64,000 nt of DNA from an uncultured Opitutales bacterium (lineage in GTDB: Bacteria; Verrucomicrobiota; Verrucomicrobiia; Opitutales; Intestinicryptomonadaceae), in NCBI GenBank assembly GCA_944390805.1, contig CALXQW010000037.1, forward strand, positions 34,422 through 98,421, read 5' to 3'. Each line of letters opens with the position of its first letter. The stretch's first letter is position 1. This document shows, piece after piece, positions 26,556-37,117 of this stretch. The position numbers and the translations under genes were made by a program. The notes beneath the pieces were generated by a model. The model was given only the letters and a program-made list of their open reading frames with translations. It searched no databases and was not told the origin of the DNA.

Positions 26556-27947
26556 TTACTCTTTTTTGAATACTTTCAGTTCCCATAACCCCCAGCGCGA
26601 GGCAGAGCCCCCTGTGAATTCTAGACGCACGAAACGCGCCTTGACAGGTTTTTCTGTTCGCTGTGGCCATTCATCTGTATCGGCGTTATCAAGACTGCAG
26701 TAGAGCTGCCAGTTTTTAACATCGGCAACAGATCCGCTCTCAGGCTCGTCGGCCGAATATTCAATCTTGTACTTCACGGGACTGCGGACGGAGGCAAAGA
26801 ACGGCTCTATTGCAGATATTTCCTCTACTTTTCCAAAGTCTGCGGATATCCATGCGCCTTTACTGTCGGCGGGTTCCCATAAAGTACCGAAATTGCCGTC
26901 GAAAGCCTTTGATGCGTCGTAGGCGCCGGAGGTGTATTCCGCAGGGGCGGAGGACTCCGCCCTCAAAGGCTTAAGGGGCAGGGGGGCGCCTTTGCTGAGG
27001 GGGGCAAAGTCGAGCTTTACGCCGCGGTGAGTTGGAATTACCCTTTTTATCTCTCCGTCTTTATCGAAAACAAGTTCGTCTATGCATATTTGCCTGTATG
27101 TTCCGCCCCGATTTTCAGTTATTCTGGGGTATTCGAGCTTGTGGTATATTATGTAGTATTTATCCGCGATTTTTGCGGTGTAGTGGTGCCCTGGACCGTA
27201 AATATTTTTGCTCTTGTCCGTTATGAGAATGGGATTGTTCTTACCATATCTGAAAGGCCCGAGGGGAGAATCAGATACAGAATATTTTAGGCAGTAGGTG
27301 TTGTTTGTAAAAACGCCGTCGGAATACATCAGATAGTATTTCCCTCCATGCTTTAGCATGTGCGGCCCCTCAAAATATCCTTGGGGAGTGACATTCTGGG
27401 GGACAGTCTTGAACGAGGACATGTCGCTGTTTAGCTCGGCGGCGGCGCAAAGCCCGTTCTTGAAATCCCAACCGGAACCCCAGTAGAGATATGCTTTATT
27501 GTCGTCGTCTATAAATAGGTCGGCATCTATGCTGTGTATGGTGGGCGGGAAAAACTCCTTGTCTTTTATGAAAGGACCGCCGTCGGGTATGAGATTCTCA
27601 AAGGGCCCTAAGGGGGAAGACGCCTTTGCAACGTATATCTGGCTGTCCAAAGAGTAGTATAGATAGTAAAATTTTCCCGCTTTTCTTATGCACGGCGCCC
27701 ATTGGCATTTTTTCTTGGTGGAGGTTGGCCAATTTAAGACGCGGTGCCTCCAGTTTACAAAATCTTTTGAATACCATACGGTGCCGCAATCGCTGGTGGA
27801 ATAGATGTAGAAAAATCCCTCGTCTATAAGCAGGGCGGGATCTGCAAAGTTGTCGGGCAGAATTGGGTTGCCTGAGTAGCGAAAGCCGTTCCCGTAAGAC
27901 AGCAGACCCGCAAAAAAACACCAAAAAAACAATAGCGCAATTCTCAT
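26556..27947 (-). CDS. Secreted GH43 family glycoside hydrolase with C-terminal discoidin-like domain
   Basis: A 463-residue exported enzyme with a signal peptide ending near SYGNG. The five-bladed propeller of GH43 begins at NPILPDNFADPALL, whose Asp is the expected general base. SIDADLFIDDD holds the pKa-modulating Asp and YFEGPHM the general acid Glu. The final 140 residues (SGAYDASKAFDGNFGTLWEPAD ... ISADFGK ... VKARFVRLEFTGG) form an F5/8-type C / CBM32-like carbohydrate-binding module. Likely substrates are arabinose- or xylose-containing polysaccharides; the exact bond cannot be read from sequence. Confidence 0.92.
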   Translation of the reverse strand: MRIALLFFWCFFAGLLSYGNGFRYSGNPILPDNFADPALLIDEGFFYIYSTSDCGTVWYSKDFVNWRHRVLNWPTSTKKKCQWAPCIRKAGKFYYLYYSLDSQIYVAKASSPLGPFENLIPDGGPFIKDKEFFPPTIHSIDADLFIDDDNKAYLYWGSGWDFKNGLCAAAELNSDMSSFKTVPQNVTPQGYFEGPHMLKHGGKYYLMYSDGVFTNNTYCLKYSVSDSPLGPFRYGKNNPILITDKSKNIYGPGHHYTAKIADKYYIIYHKLEYPRITENRGGTYRQICIDELVFDKDGEIKRVIPTHRGVKLDFAPLSKGAPLPLKPLRAESSAPAEYTSGAYDASKAFDGNFGTLWEPADSKGAWISADFGKVEEISAIEPFFASVRSPVKYKIEYSADEPESGSVADVKNWQLYCSLDNADTDEWPQRTEKPVKARFVRLEFTGGSASRWGLWELKVFKKE

Positions 27948-28024
27948 GGAAATTTACGCTATTTATCTCTGCCCTTTTTAAAAGCTTTTTTGCGGAAGAA
28001 ATTTAATATGAAGCAGGAACCGCT

Positions 28025-28876
28025 TTACCGCCTTGCCGCCAGGTCGTACTCTTTTACCTCCTGGGGAGATTTATACGAGGCGGCGTCTTTTGAAGTGATA
28101 AATTCGGCCTTAAGCGTCATGCTTGAATCTTTGCCTTCAAAATTTATGGCTTCTATAAGATCTCCGCGCTTCTTTATGTATAGACGTCCGACTGATAAAT
28201 TAAACTCCTTCTCAGACTGGTTATTTTGCGCGAGAAAAGCGGCAACCTCCTTCATTTGCTCCTCGAGTTTATCCAAATCTGCCTTGGATATTCTGGCGCA
28301 AGCCTCCGTCAGTTGCGCTTTGAGTTTATCCCTTCCTTGGGCTTCAGGATTCTCCCGGTTTGAGACAGTACATATGCTAAGCGCATTGGTGGGCAGGTCT
28401 GTAGAATATAACAGCGTATCGCGTGTAAACGATGGAGCGTACAGCAGCCTTAGGTAAATATCCGGATATGTGAAGTATTCATTGAAACGGACTCTCGTAT
28501 AACCTGAAATTTTTGAACTTTGCTCGGGCGAAAGATTCAGCGCGGGATTCACCACGGCATCTCCCATAGATAACAGCCCAAATCTCTTTGAATAGATATA
28601 GCGCGAGGAAAAGTCCTTGCTGCCAGCTGGCTTTATGGAAAGTTCCACGGTATCGTCGGCCGTCCAAACGTCGAGACTTGTCTCGGACTTTCCGTTTGGG
28701 GAACTTTGGGTAAGGGTTGTTCTTATAAATACGACACCGTTTTGTTTCATCGCGCCGAATAGCGAAGAAGAAACTTGGGTGGCTTTTGGAATCAATTTGT
28801 CGCCTTTGGCATTTGCGACAAATGGCAGAATGGCAAACGCAAATATTGCCGTAATATATGGAATGTAAGGTTTCAT
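28025..28876 (-). CDS. Exported protein of unknown function (outer-membrane carrier-like beta protein)
   Basis: A 283-residue protein with a signal peptide (cleavage near VANA-KGDK, residue 24) and a good ribosome site (AAGGGAG) before the ATG. The mature part alternates beta-strand-like stretches with a Lys/Glu-rich helical segment around residues 195-235. The general pattern of a secreted protein that measures or carries a ligand (LolA/RseB-like) can be suspected but no motif proves it. It stands upstream of and co-directional with GH43, 77 bases apart. Confidence 0.6.
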   Translation of the reverse strand: MKPYIPYITAIFAFAILPFVANAKGDKLIPKATQVSSSLFGAMKQNGVVFIRTTLTQSSPNGKSETSLDVWTADDTVELSIKPAGSKDFSSRYIYSKRFGLLSMGDAVVNPALNLSPEQSSKISGYTRVRFNEYFTYPDIYLRLLYAPSFTRDTLLYSTDLPTNALSICTVSNRENPEAQGRDKLKAQLTEACARISKADLDKLEEQMKEVAAFLAQNNQSEKEFNLSVGRLYIKKRGDLIEAINFEGKDSSMTLKAEFITSKDAASYKSPQEVKEYDLAARR

Positions 28877-29076
28877 AGTACCACTCCCTTAACTGTTTTC
28901 AAAGGGGTAGATCGAAATTTGCCGCTTGTAAAGGATATAGTTAAATCTGATCATATAGAAATTCCTATATTTGCTTTTACAAATTATACTTTATCCCACA
29001 TGAGACTTTTTAGTGGGCACGAGAATAATATAAATTGACGAGAAGCAAAAAACAGTTTTTCATATTTTGATTAACC

Positions 29077-32000
29077 ATGCCAAAACGCACAGATATTAAA
29101 TCCATTTTAATCGTGGGTTCGGGGCCTATTGTGATAGGTCAGGCCTGCGAATTTGACTACTCGGGCAGCCAAGCCTGCAAAGCGTTAAGGGAAGAAGGAT
29201 ACAAGGTAATATTGGTCAACTCCAATCCCGCCACAATTATGACGGATCCGCAGATGGCCGATGTAACCTACATAGAGCCTCTCGTCCCCGAAATTTTGGA
29301 AAAGATAATCGCAAAAGAGCGCCCCGATGCATTATTGCCAACACTGGGAGGCCAGACAGGCTTGAATTTGTCTGTCGAGCTATACAAAAGAGGCATACTC
29401 CAAAAATACAATGTGGAGATGATAGGCGCCGATGCCAAAGCGATAGAAAAAGGCGAGGATAGGGAAAAATTCAGAGAGGCCATGGTAAAAATAGGTCTCG
29501 ATGTGCCGCTTAGCGTTGTTGTGCATTCGCTCAAGGAAGCGCTCGAATGGGCTGACTGGCATAAGAAATACCCGCTGATAATACGCCCAAGTTTCACTCT
29601 CGGCGGAACGGGCGGCGGTATAGCGTACAATAGGGACGAGTTTGAAAGAATGGCGGCTTTCGGCCTCAGCGCGTCTCCCGCGGGGGAAATACTCATAGAG
29701 GAATCTCTCCTGGGCTGGAAAGAGCTTGAGATGGAGGTTATGCGCGACTGCAAAGACCAGTGTATAGCAATCTGCTCCATAGAGAATTTCGACCCTATGG
29801 GCGTGCATACGGGCGATTCCATCACGATAGCCCCGGCGCTTACCCTTACAAATAAGGAATACCAGCTTATGCGCGAGGCCTCGTTTGCAATCATTAGGGA
29901 AATAGGCGTCAAGTGCGGAGGTTCAAATATACAATTTGCACTAAACCCCGAGGACGGCAGAATGATAATTATAGAGATGAACCCGAGGGTGTCCCGCTCT
30001 TCGGCTCTTGCATCAAAAGCCACTGGTTTCCCGATTGCAAAAGTTGCGGCTAAACTTGCCGTGGGATATTCGCTCGACGAGCTTAAAAACGACATTACAA
30101 AAAAGACTCCTGCGTGTTTCGAGCCTGCAATAGACTATGTTGTCGCTAAAGTTCCCCGCTTTGCGTTTGAAAAATTCGCAGGGTCAGACAGCACTCTTAC
30201 AAGCTCTATGAAGAGCGTTGGCGAAGTCATGGCAATAGGCAGAAGCTTTAAAGAATGCCTACAAAAAGCGCTTCGCTCCCTTGAGATTGGCGCAAGAGGC
30301 CTCGGAGGTGGTGGAAAGTTCGGCGGCAAGGAAATTACAGATATTTCTGAGATCAGCAGCGGCCTTGTCCGCCCGACGGCAGAAAGAATCTTCTACATGC
30401 GCTATGCTCTTCTTGCTGGAATGAGCCAAGAACAGATAAGTGAATACACAAAGATAGATCCTTGGTTTGTCCGCGAGGTTGCAGGAATTGTAGAGATAGA
30501 AAAAGAACTTGCCGCATCGGGTATATTAAATCTTACCGCAGATCTTCTCGAAAAGGCAAAAAAGGCCGGATTTACCGATTTGCAGATAGCCACAATATGC
30601 AATACCAAGATAAGAAACATCAAAAAACTGCGCGAAGATTTTGGAATAAACACCATATACAGACTGGTGGATACTTGCGCCGCGGAGTTTGAGGCCTACA
30701 CGCCTTACTACTATTCCACATACGGTTCGGAAAACGAGCTTAAGCCTAGCAACAGAAAAAAGATAATGATAATAGGCGGTGGTCCAAACCGTATAGGGCA
30801 GGGAATAGAGTTCGACTATTGCTGCGTGCATGCGTCTTTTGCTCTGCGCGAGGCCGGGTACGAGACGATAATGGTAAATTCAAACCCGGAGACGGTCTCG
30901 ACGGATTACGACACTTCGGACAAGCTGTTCTTTGAGCCGCTTACGCTCGAAGACGTTTTGGAGGTTTACAAGCAGAATAATTGCGACGGCGCGATAGTCC
31001 AGTTTGGTGGGCAAACTCCGCTGAATTTGGCAAGTGAACTAAAGGAAAACGGAGTGAACATAATAGGCACTTCGCCCGAATCGATAGACGCGGCCGAGGA
31101 CAGAGAGATATTCAAGCACATAATAGAAAAGCTAAATCTGCGCCAACCTGTCAATGCAACCGCCACTACCCCAGAAGACGCATACAAACTTGCCGGGCAA
31201 ATAGGTTTTCCAATACTTCTGCGTCCCAGCTTTGTATTGGGCGGCAGGGGAATGTTCATAGTATATAATATGGACGACATGAAGAAAGTTGTCCGCGATG
31301 CTTTCGAGGCGGCTCCGGGCAAGCCCGTGCTGCTCGATAAATTCCTTGAGGACGCCATAGAGCTTGACGTGGATGCAATCTCCGACGGTGAAACCACCGT
31401 GATAGGAGGTATGCTCGAGCACATAGAATACGCCGGCGTGCACTCTGGAGACGCAGCCATGGTACTACCTCCGCATACGCTTTCTGAAAATATCTTAAAC
31501 GAGGTTAGAAAGGCTACATTTGACCTTGCAAGAGAGTTGAAGGTTGTGGGGCTGATGAACATACAGTTTGCCATAAAGAACGGAGAGGTTTACATACTTG
31601 AGGTTAATCCAAGGGCTTCGAGAACAGTACCGTTTATATCAAAGGCAATAGGGGTTCCTTTAGCAAAGCTGGCCGCAAGAGTTATGGCAGGCGAAAAACT
31701 CAAGGATTTGGGATTCACAAAAGAGGTAAAGATACCATATATTGCGGTAAAAGAAAGCGTGCTTCCATTTGTACGGTTTAGCGGAACTGCAATAATGCTC
31801 AGCCCTGAGATGCGTTCTACTGGCGAGGTTATGGGAATAGACAAAGATCTCGGCACGGCATTTGCAAAAAGCCAAATAGCAGCTCAGCCCGGCTTGCCAA
31901 CTTCTGGCAATGTGTTCTTGTCGGTAAAAGACCACGATAAGGAAATGGCTGTGGATATAGCAAAGTCGCTCGACAGGTTAGGCTTTAAGATATTCTCAAC

Positions 32001-32316
32001 CGCGGGAACCGCAAAAGTTCTGCAGGCTCACGGCATACCCGTAACGCGCACATATAAGCTAAACGAAGGCGCGCGCCCGAATGTTGTAGATATGATCAAG
32101 AACGATGAAATGGCTCTTATAATAAATACGCCATCTGGAATGTATCCGCGTTTGGACGAGAACCGCATTCGTCAAGAGGCCCTGCTTAAGAAAGTATGCA
32201 TGATAACCACTATAATGGGTGCATATGCTGCAATAAAGGGCATAGAGGCTATGGGCAGAAAGGAGTTGGGCGTAAAGTCTCTCCAGGAGTATATGGCAAT
32301 GTTAAACGAGAAGTAG
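29077..32316 (+). CDS. carB: Carbamoyl-phosphate synthase large subunit
   Basis: A 1079-residue cytoplasmic synthase with two homologous ATP-grasp halves that make carbamoyl phosphate from bicarbonate, ammonia and two ATP for pyrimidines and arginine. N-half: [33 protein letters not shown] and the metal-binding [19 protein letters not shown]-half: [31 protein letters not shown] and [12 protein letters not shown]. The C-terminal allosteric domain (from about residue 935, [13 protein letters not shown]) is present. Seven bases separate it from carA, in the less common B-then-A order. No catalytic residue appears lost. Confidence 0.98.
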   Translation: MPKRTDIKSILIVGSGPIVIGQACEFDYSGSQACKALREEGYKVILVNSNPATIMTDPQMADVTYIEPLVPEILEKIIAKERPDALLPTLGGQTGLNLSVELYKRGILQKYNVEMIGADAKAIEKGEDREKFREAMVKIGLDVPLSVVVHSLKEALEWADWHKKYPLIIRPSFTLGGTGGGIAYNRDEFERMAAFGLSASPAGEILIEESLLGWKELEMEVMRDCKDQCIAICSIENFDPMGVHTGDSITIAPALTLTNKEYQLMREASFAIIREIGVKCGGSNIQFALNPEDGRMIIIEMNPRVSRSSALASKATGFPIAKVAAKLAVGYSLDELKNDITKKTPACFEPAIDYVVAKVPRFAFEKFAGSDSTLTSSMKSVGEVMAIGRSFKECLQKALRSLEIGARGLGGGGKFGGKEITDISEISSGLVRPTAERIFYMRYALLAGMSQEQISEYTKIDPWFVREVAGIVEIEKELAASGILNLTADLLEKAKKAGFTDLQIATICNTKIRNIKKLREDFGINTIYRLVDTCAAEFEAYTPYYYSTYGSENELKPSNRKKIMIIGGGPNRIGQGIEFDYCCVHASFALREAGYETIMVNSNPETVSTDYDTSDKLFFEPLTLEDVLEVYKQNNCDGAIVQFGGQTPLNLASELKENGVNIIGTSPESIDAAEDREIFKHIIEKLNLRQPVNATATTPEDAYKLAGQIGFPILLRPSFVLGGRGMFIVYNMDDMKKVVRDAFEAAPGKPVLLDKFLEDAIELDVDAISDGETTVIGGMLEHIEYAGVHSGDAAMVLPPHTLSENILNEVRKATFDLARELKVVGLMNIQFAIKNGEVYILEVNPRASRTVPFISKAIGVPLAKLAARVMAGEKLKDLGFTKEVKIPYIAVKESVLPFVRFSGTAIMLSPEMRSTGEVMGIDKDLGTAFAKSQIAAQPGLPTSGNVFLSVKDHDKEMAVDIAKSLDRLGFKIFSTAGTAKVLQAHGIPVTRTYKLNEGARPNVVDMIKNDEMALIINTPSGMYPRLDENRIRQEALLKKVCMITTIMGAYAAIKGIEAMGRKELGVKSLQEYMAMLNEK

Positions 32317-32323
32317 TAAAACG

Positions 32324-33469
32324 ATGAAAAGCGCGATATTGGCATTTGAAGACGGCACTATTTTCAGGGGCAAACCCTTTGGTGCCAAAAAAACAGTTTT
32401 AGGAGAGGCGGTTTTCAACACCTCAATGATGGGGTATCAGGAACTGCTTACGGAACCGTCGAATTACGGAAATATACTTGTAATGACCTTTGTGGAAATA
32501 GGTTGCTACGGTATAAATACGGAAGATTCTGAAAGCTCAAAAGTGATGGCATCGGGATTGGTTGTTGCGCAGGATTGCGACGTTCCGAGCAACTGGAGAA
32601 GCAAGATGAGTCTTAGCGAGTATCTCGAGAAAAATTCTGTTCCTGGCATAAGCGGTGTGGATACCAGAACAATAACCCGTAAGATAAGAATGAACGGGTC
32701 TATGAAGGCTTGCTTATCTACAGAGGACATATCCGACGAGGAAGCCGTACGGCTTGCAAAGTCTTGGAGCGGCATAGAAGGCGCCAACTACTTAAAAGAC
32801 ATCACCTGCAAGGTAGCGTATCATTTTGATGATTCCGCACAGAATATAAGGCCGTTCGAGCTTGGCGGAGTACATATAAACAATAAGCCCAGAACCTTGC
32901 CTCTATTCAAATGTGCCGCAATAGATTACGGAGCAAACAAGTCTCTTTTAAGCAGCCTTGCTTATAGCGGCTTTGATATTACGGTGTATCCTGCGTCAGT
33001 TTCAGCGGAAGAAATAATGGAATCTGCACCGCAGTGCGTATTTTTATCGGACGGGGCGGGGGATCCGTCGGCTGCTCTGCAAGAAGCGGCGGTAGTGGCA
33101 ACACTGATGAAAAAATATCCAATTTTTGGTGTTGGATTTGGACATCAAGTTATAACCCACGCACTTGGCGCAAAGACATACAAGCTTAAATTCGGGCACC
33201 ACGGCGGGAATTATCCAGTTAGAGATGTAGAGACAGGCAAGGTAAAGATAACATCGCAGAACCATACTTTTGTCTCCGACGGGGAATCTATCAAAAACGC
33301 TGGGGCAATAGTAAGCGAGGTAAATATAGAGGACAATACTGTGGAAGGTTTGCGACATAAAGATTTGCCGCTGTATTCTATACAGTATGTGCCAGAGGCG
33401 GCTCCTGGGGCTGCAGGTAGCAGGTATCCATTCGATGTGTTTTACGAAATGGTTAAGAAAAATTCTTAA
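32324..33469 (+). CDS. carA: Carbamoyl-phosphate synthase small subunit lacking the glutaminase Cys and His
   Basis: A 381-residue protein that aligns along its whole length with CarA (start ILAFEDGTIFRG, KFGHHGGNYPVRD, SQNH). In active glutaminases the nucleophile sits in GICLGHQ; here the segment reads GVGFGHQ with Gly271 (codon GGA at 33134) at the Cys place. The catalytic His of the HPE motif is Val356 (codon GTG at 33389, QYVPEA), while Glu358 remains. The NGPGDP loop is changed to DGAGDP. The frame is intact and otherwise well conserved, so this looks like a kept non-catalytic subunit. By analogy with ammonia-using mammalian CPS1, the CarAB complex may use free ammonia. Confidence 0.93.
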   Translation: MKSAILAFEDGTIFRGKPFGAKKTVLGEAVFNTSMMGYQELLTEPSNYGNILVMTFVEIGCYGINTEDSESSKVMASGLVVAQDCDVPSNWRSKMSLSEYLEKNSVPGISGVDTRTITRKIRMNGSMKACLSTEDISDEEAVRLAKSWSGIEGANYLKDITCKVAYHFDDSAQNIRPFELGGVHINNKPRTLPLFKCAAIDYGANKSLLSSLAYSGFDITVYPASVSAEEIMESAPQCVFLSDGAGDPSAALQEAAVVATLMKKYPIFGVGFGHQVITHALGAKTYKLKFGHHGGNYPVRDVETGKVKITSQNHTFVSDGESIKNAGAIVSEVNIEDNTVEGLRHKDLPLYSIQYVPEAAPGAAGSRYPFDVFYEMVKKNS

Positions 33470-33486
33470 AATATTTAAATTCTTTG

Positions 33487-33518
33487 AAAGCGCTATGAAT
33501 ATTGCAAAGCGCTTTTTT
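33487..33518 (+). terminator. Terminator after carBA
   Basis: AAAGCGC / GCGCTTT stem with a 15-base loop and T6. Confidence 0.75.
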
Positions 33519-33596
33519 ATTCAGTAAATTGGTCTCATTTAGATTATCAAAGATATTTGATGGCAACCATATGTTTGCTAAGAGACTTTATAGGTT

Positions 33597-34562
33597 TTAA
33601 TCAAAATTTGCCTTTGAAAATTCTATCTTTTCCTCAATGGAGGAGTGGGTATTTTCCGGTAGAGATTCTATAAAGCGCAAGCGTTTTAAAAGACCGCAGC
33701 CATTAGCTATTTGTATAGCAAGCCCAGGGCGAGCATTCAATTCCAAAAGCAGTGGGCCGCGCTTGCTGTCTGTTGATATGTCCGCGCCAAAATACCCCAA
33801 AGGCGTTAGAGTTGCACACAGGGCAGCAAGGCGCAGATGTTCTTGCCAGAATGGAATTCTCAATTCGGAAAGCTTTGCATTTGTGTCGGGATGAACATCA
33901 ATTCTGCGGTTATGCTGGGCCGCAAAAAGGGGAAGCCCAGTTTTTATACTTATGCCAACTCCTATGGCCCCTTGATGCAGATTTGCTCGCCCGTCGGAAA
34001 GCTTCGTTGCAAGGCGTATCATCGACATTATCGGATAGCCTTTGAAAACTATCAATCTTACATCTGGAACGCCCTGATAGCTGAAACGGCTGTATACATC
34101 GGAAAAATCTATACACCGCTCAAATAGTGCATAGTCTGGATTCCCACCCAAACTGTAAAGCCCGCTGAGTATGTTAGAGATATGTTCGTATATGAAGTTG
34201 AAATCGCAAGTTGCGCCATTTGGTTTATAGAAGGTTTGCCCGTCATGACGGGTTATTACAAGTATTCCGCGGCCTCCGCTACCGTGTCCAGGCTTTATTA
34301 CAAAATCGGGAACGTCTTTTACTATATTGAAAAAATTTCTAACTTGAAACTGGCAATCTATAGATCCCAATAGTTCTGCGGTAGATACTCCATGCTCAAT
34401 AGCGAGTTTTTTAGTGCGAAGTTTATCGTCCACATCCGGATAATCCTTGCGGTTGTTGTAGCGCATTATATACGCATGGTTGCGTTGATTCATTCCCAAA
34501 ACTCCATTCTCCCGAAGGGTTTTAGGACTCGCAAATTTTGGCAAGTTAAAAGAAAAGCTCAT
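33597..34562 (-). CDS. RimK-related ATP-grasp ligase (alpha-L-glutamate ligase-like)
   Basis: A 321-residue protein of the ATP-grasp fold related to RimK. Visible: GMNQRNHAYIMRYN at the start, FVIKPGHGSGGRGI (ATP-lid region), ALFERCIDF, VPDVRLIVFKG, GRANLHQGAIGVGIS and the metal motif LLELNARPGLAIQIAN. RimK relatives add amino acids to protein ends. It overlaps the 7TM gene upstream by four bases, so it is translationally coupled. The same three families (this one, the 7TM/inactive transglutaminase and the retropepsin-like protease) often occur together in bacteria. The target is unknown. Confidence 0.88.
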   Translation of the reverse strand: MSFSFNLPKFASPKTLRENGVLGMNQRNHAYIMRYNNRKDYPDVDDKLRTKKLAIEHGVSTAELLGSIDCQFQVRNFFNIVKDVPDFVIKPGHGSGGRGILVITRHDGQTFYKPNGATCDFNFIYEHISNILSGLYSLGGNPDYALFERCIDFSDVYSRFSYQGVPDVRLIVFKGYPIMSMIRLATKLSDGRANLHQGAIGVGISIKTGLPLFAAQHNRRIDVHPDTNAKLSELRIPFWQEHLRLAALCATLTPLGYFGADISTDSKRGPLLLELNARPGLAIQIANGCGLLKRLRFIESLPENTHSSIEEKIEFSKANFD

Positions 34563-36100
34563 TTGTTTGCTAAAGATTTAAACCTTATCAATTCAGTCAG
34601 CCTATATCCCGTGTAAGTGCCCAAGAGCAGAATTATACCGAGTATCGCCAAATTGAGCTCAGCAAAAGTATACAACAAATACTGCAAATAAGAGTTGGAT
34701 AATACAAGATAGCTAAATATAGCCGTCACAAGACTTGCCGAAAGCTGTTTTATGGTATTGCCTGCTCCGTCTTCCTCCCAGGTTGTGGAAGCTCTTTCTA
34801 TGGTCCATGCAATTATAATCAGCGGGAAAAACGTCACGCTCATGAAATCCGGAAGTTTTAGGATATTTCCGGCTATACTTATTGCCTGCATAATCAAAAT
34901 TACAACGACCACAACAGCCGATATCCTTGGGACCATCAATAAATTGAGTTTTGAAAGCCAAAACCTTATCGACAAGCCCACCGCAAGAATAATACCAAAA
35001 CACAGCAGCCCTGATACTAAATTCATCTCAAGAAATGCCATTGCAATTAGAACCGGCATGAAGGTTCCCATTGTCTGTATGCCTATTATATTGCGGGCTA
35101 TCACTATAAAAAGTATAGCCAGCGGCAAGAGGGTCAGACGCTTAAATACGTTCTGCTCAGATGCAGGAAGCGAGAACAGTGAGAAGTCTGAAAGTTTTTG
35201 GTTGCCGATAACGTCGGCTCTAATTCTATTGAGAGACGCCGCCCCTTGAGGAACTTTTGTAACGGAAAATCTTAAAGATGAGTTTGATGCTCCGGATATT
35301 TCGTAAAGAGACTTGCCCGAACGCTGCAATACTAGGAAATTTTTAGTTGCTTGCGTTTCTCCCGAACTTGGCTTGAACATAACCCAAAGATCTTTGCACC
35401 AAACCTCCAAAAATTGCGATACTTGAACATTGCGGGCTTGCTCATTTAGGAATATTCCCTTCACAATTCTTGAAGGAATTCCCTTTAATGATAAAATCAA
35501 ATTTGCCGCTTCAAGTGTGGCGGAAGACCCGCTTAGGGGAGAAAATTGCTTCTTCTTTTCCGGTGGCATAGAGGCAAGTTCTTTTAGCAGAGCCGATGAG
35601 AATTCGCGAGGAGGCATTTCCAAATTAGGATCGATTTTCTTTACGAGCTTATCTGCTGCTATTTTTATCGCATCAGATACTTGCGGAACTTTCCAATTCT
35701 TCTGTGGAGGATTAATATCTGAACTTTCCTCAACGCCAGACTTTGGAATTATTTTAAATCTATATGATATACTCTGCCAACCAGAGTCTGCACATACAAA
35801 TTCGGCAGCCGCTCTTGCCAAACCATCTTTATGCACAATATTAAAACGAGAATCTCCAGATGGATCGCGGCCGAAATAATACAAAGAAGTTTTTTCCGGA
35901 AGCGAAATGCTAAGTTTTACATCGGCACCTTTTTTTGCCTCGAAGGCTAGGGTAGCGTCGGCCTGATAGTAAAAGGATGTCTTATCGTTGAAACTGAAAT
36001 CCAGATATTTGACCTTGATAAATGTAATTATTGCGGCAACAGCACAAAGAATTGCCGAGAGCCAATATACTGTTAAACGGCGTTGTCTGCTCTCTTGCAT
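34559..36100 (-). CDS. Inactive transglutaminase fused to seven transmembrane helices
   Basis: A 513-residue membrane protein. One N-terminal transmembrane helix (about 13-31) is followed by a periplasmic domain of about 270 residues with a transglutaminase-like core; the segment IPSRIVKGIFLNEQ then SQFLEVW replaces the catalytic Cys-His-Asp set, so it is predicted non-catalytic. About seven helices fill residues 330-500. This matches the families named UUP1 and 7TM_transglut (PF14400/PF14402). It sits between a retropepsin-like lipoprotein (four-base gap) and a RimK-like ligase (four-base overlap). It probably senses or presents something at the membrane for the ligase. Confidence 0.88.
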   Translation of the reverse strand: MQESRQRRLTVYWLSAILCAVAAIITFIKVKYLDFSFNDKTSFYYQADATLAFEAKKGADVKLSISLPEKTSLYYFGRDPSGDSRFNIVHKDGLARAAAEFVCADSGWQSISYRFKIIPKSGVEESSDINPPQKNWKVPQVSDAIKIAADKLVKKIDPNLEMPPREFSSALLKELASMPPEKKKQFSPLSGSSATLEAANLILSLKGIPSRIVKGIFLNEQARNVQVSQFLEVWCKDLWVMFKPSSGETQATKNFLVLQRSGKSLYEISGASNSSLRFSVTKVPQGAASLNRIRADVIGNQKLSDFSLFSLPASEQNVFKRLTLLPLAILFIVIARNIIGIQTMGTFMPVLIAMAFLEMNLVSGLLCFGIILAVGLSIRFWLSKLNLLMVPRISAVVVVVILIMQAISIAGNILKLPDFMSVTFFPLIIIAWTIERASTTWEEDGAGNTIKQLSASLVTAIFSYLVLSNSYLQYLLYTFAELNLAILGIILLLGTYTGYRLTELIRFKSLANK

Positions 36101-36104
36101 ATGG

Positions 36105-36719
36105 CTAAATGGAATTCTTACGGGTTACATCAACAACAGCAATACCGCTTAGAAGATTTCTTCCAAGTAGAACTTGGTAGTCGAATGCGCTTCTGTCGGC
36201 AAGGGTGAACTCTCGTTCGAGAGTCAGATGCCCCATTTTGATATTCAACATCACCGAAAATCTTTGTTGGTCTGGCATTCCGTGGCGCTTTATGGGTACA
36301 ACCCTGACCAAGGGAAGTTCAAAACTTTTTTCTTCGCCGGAAGTTCTCGATTTTATCTTAAAAGAAACCCATTTTCTCCCATCCCGTTCAAAATTTTTTA
36401 TATCGAAGGCATCGATAGAGCAGGTTGTAGCTCCGGTATCCACCCTGGCTTCAAAACTGGATTTGAAATCTGGAAGACGAACAGTTTCAACCTCTCCGAT
36501 TATTCCCAACGGATATTTTTCTATTTCAAGGGCCATTTCAGACTGTTTTTTAGAAAATTCTCCTGGTTTTCCCATACTGTTGGGTTTTAATGGCAGAACT
36601 GCATCAGAGTGCATATCGGAATCATTAGACGCACAGGCCGACATGATAATCAATAACATTGGCAAAGATACTATTTCAAAGGCTTTTCTTCGCAATTTAT
36701 ATTTTGAAATTTTAATCAT
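36105..36719 (-). CDS. Retropepsin-like aspartic protease lipoprotein (PF05618 family)
   Basis: The start at 36719 gives 204 residues with a lipoprotein signal (basic start, then LPMLLIIMSAC); an ATG 24 codons upstream would spoil it. The domain begins IGEVETVRLPDF and carries the aspartic-protease motif VDTGATTCSIDA, then MPDQQRFSVMLNIKMG and QVLLGRNLLSG. This family was long annotated as an ATP-dependent zinc protease but has the single-domain retropepsin pattern. First gene of the three-gene set; the cellular location should be periplasmic. Confidence 0.85.
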   Translation of the reverse strand: MIKISKYKLRRKAFEIVSLPMLLIIMSACASNDSDMHSDAVLPLKPNSMGKPGEFSKKQSEMALEIEKYPLGIIGEVETVRLPDFKSSFEARVDTGATTCSIDAFDIKNFERDGRKWVSFKIKSRTSGEEKSFELPLVRVVPIKRHGMPDQQRFSVMLNIKMGHLTLEREFTLADRSAFDYQVLLGRNLLSGIAVVDVTRKNSI

Positions 36720-37117
36720 ATTATACATATATGCGTGTTTTAAGATTTTCTCAAGGAGTTTAATTAATTTGGCATAACTTATTGAATGCAAAGATTAAAA
36801 AACAATATAGAGAATCAGACTGGTGTAGGGGGAAAGAAACAAAACATGTAGAGTTCCGATTGCAATTTATCTATTATGTTCATAGATGCTGTGTATTTAA
36901 ATTAGCTTACAAATAAAAATTCTCTTATTTCCATTAGACAGATTTAGATAAAATTTGTTTAAAGGTTTTTTTTGAAAAAGAAAATAATAGCACCGATATA
37001 CCAATTATTCTGTTTGGGGTAAATATTCTAATAATCAAGATATGGCAATCTGTATATAGAGTATAGCATCAGGGAATCTATTGACTTATACGCTTCATAT
37101 AATATTCTAAGAATAGA
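36720..37117. other. AT-rich divergent gap
   Basis: About 400 bases between the protease lipoprotein gene and the nitroreductase gene. No open frame or hairpin stands out. It must hold both promoters. Confidence 0.4.

Noticed and set aside
34752..35249. Long plus-strand open frame inside the 7TM gene
   Set aside because: Antisense to a clear membrane protein gene, with no ribosome site or family motif. The same holds for long antisense frames inside carB, rseP, purH and sdhA.
36205..36777. Plus-strand frame opposite the retropepsin-like protease
   Set aside because: Shadow of a gene with a clear DTG motif and lipoprotein signal.
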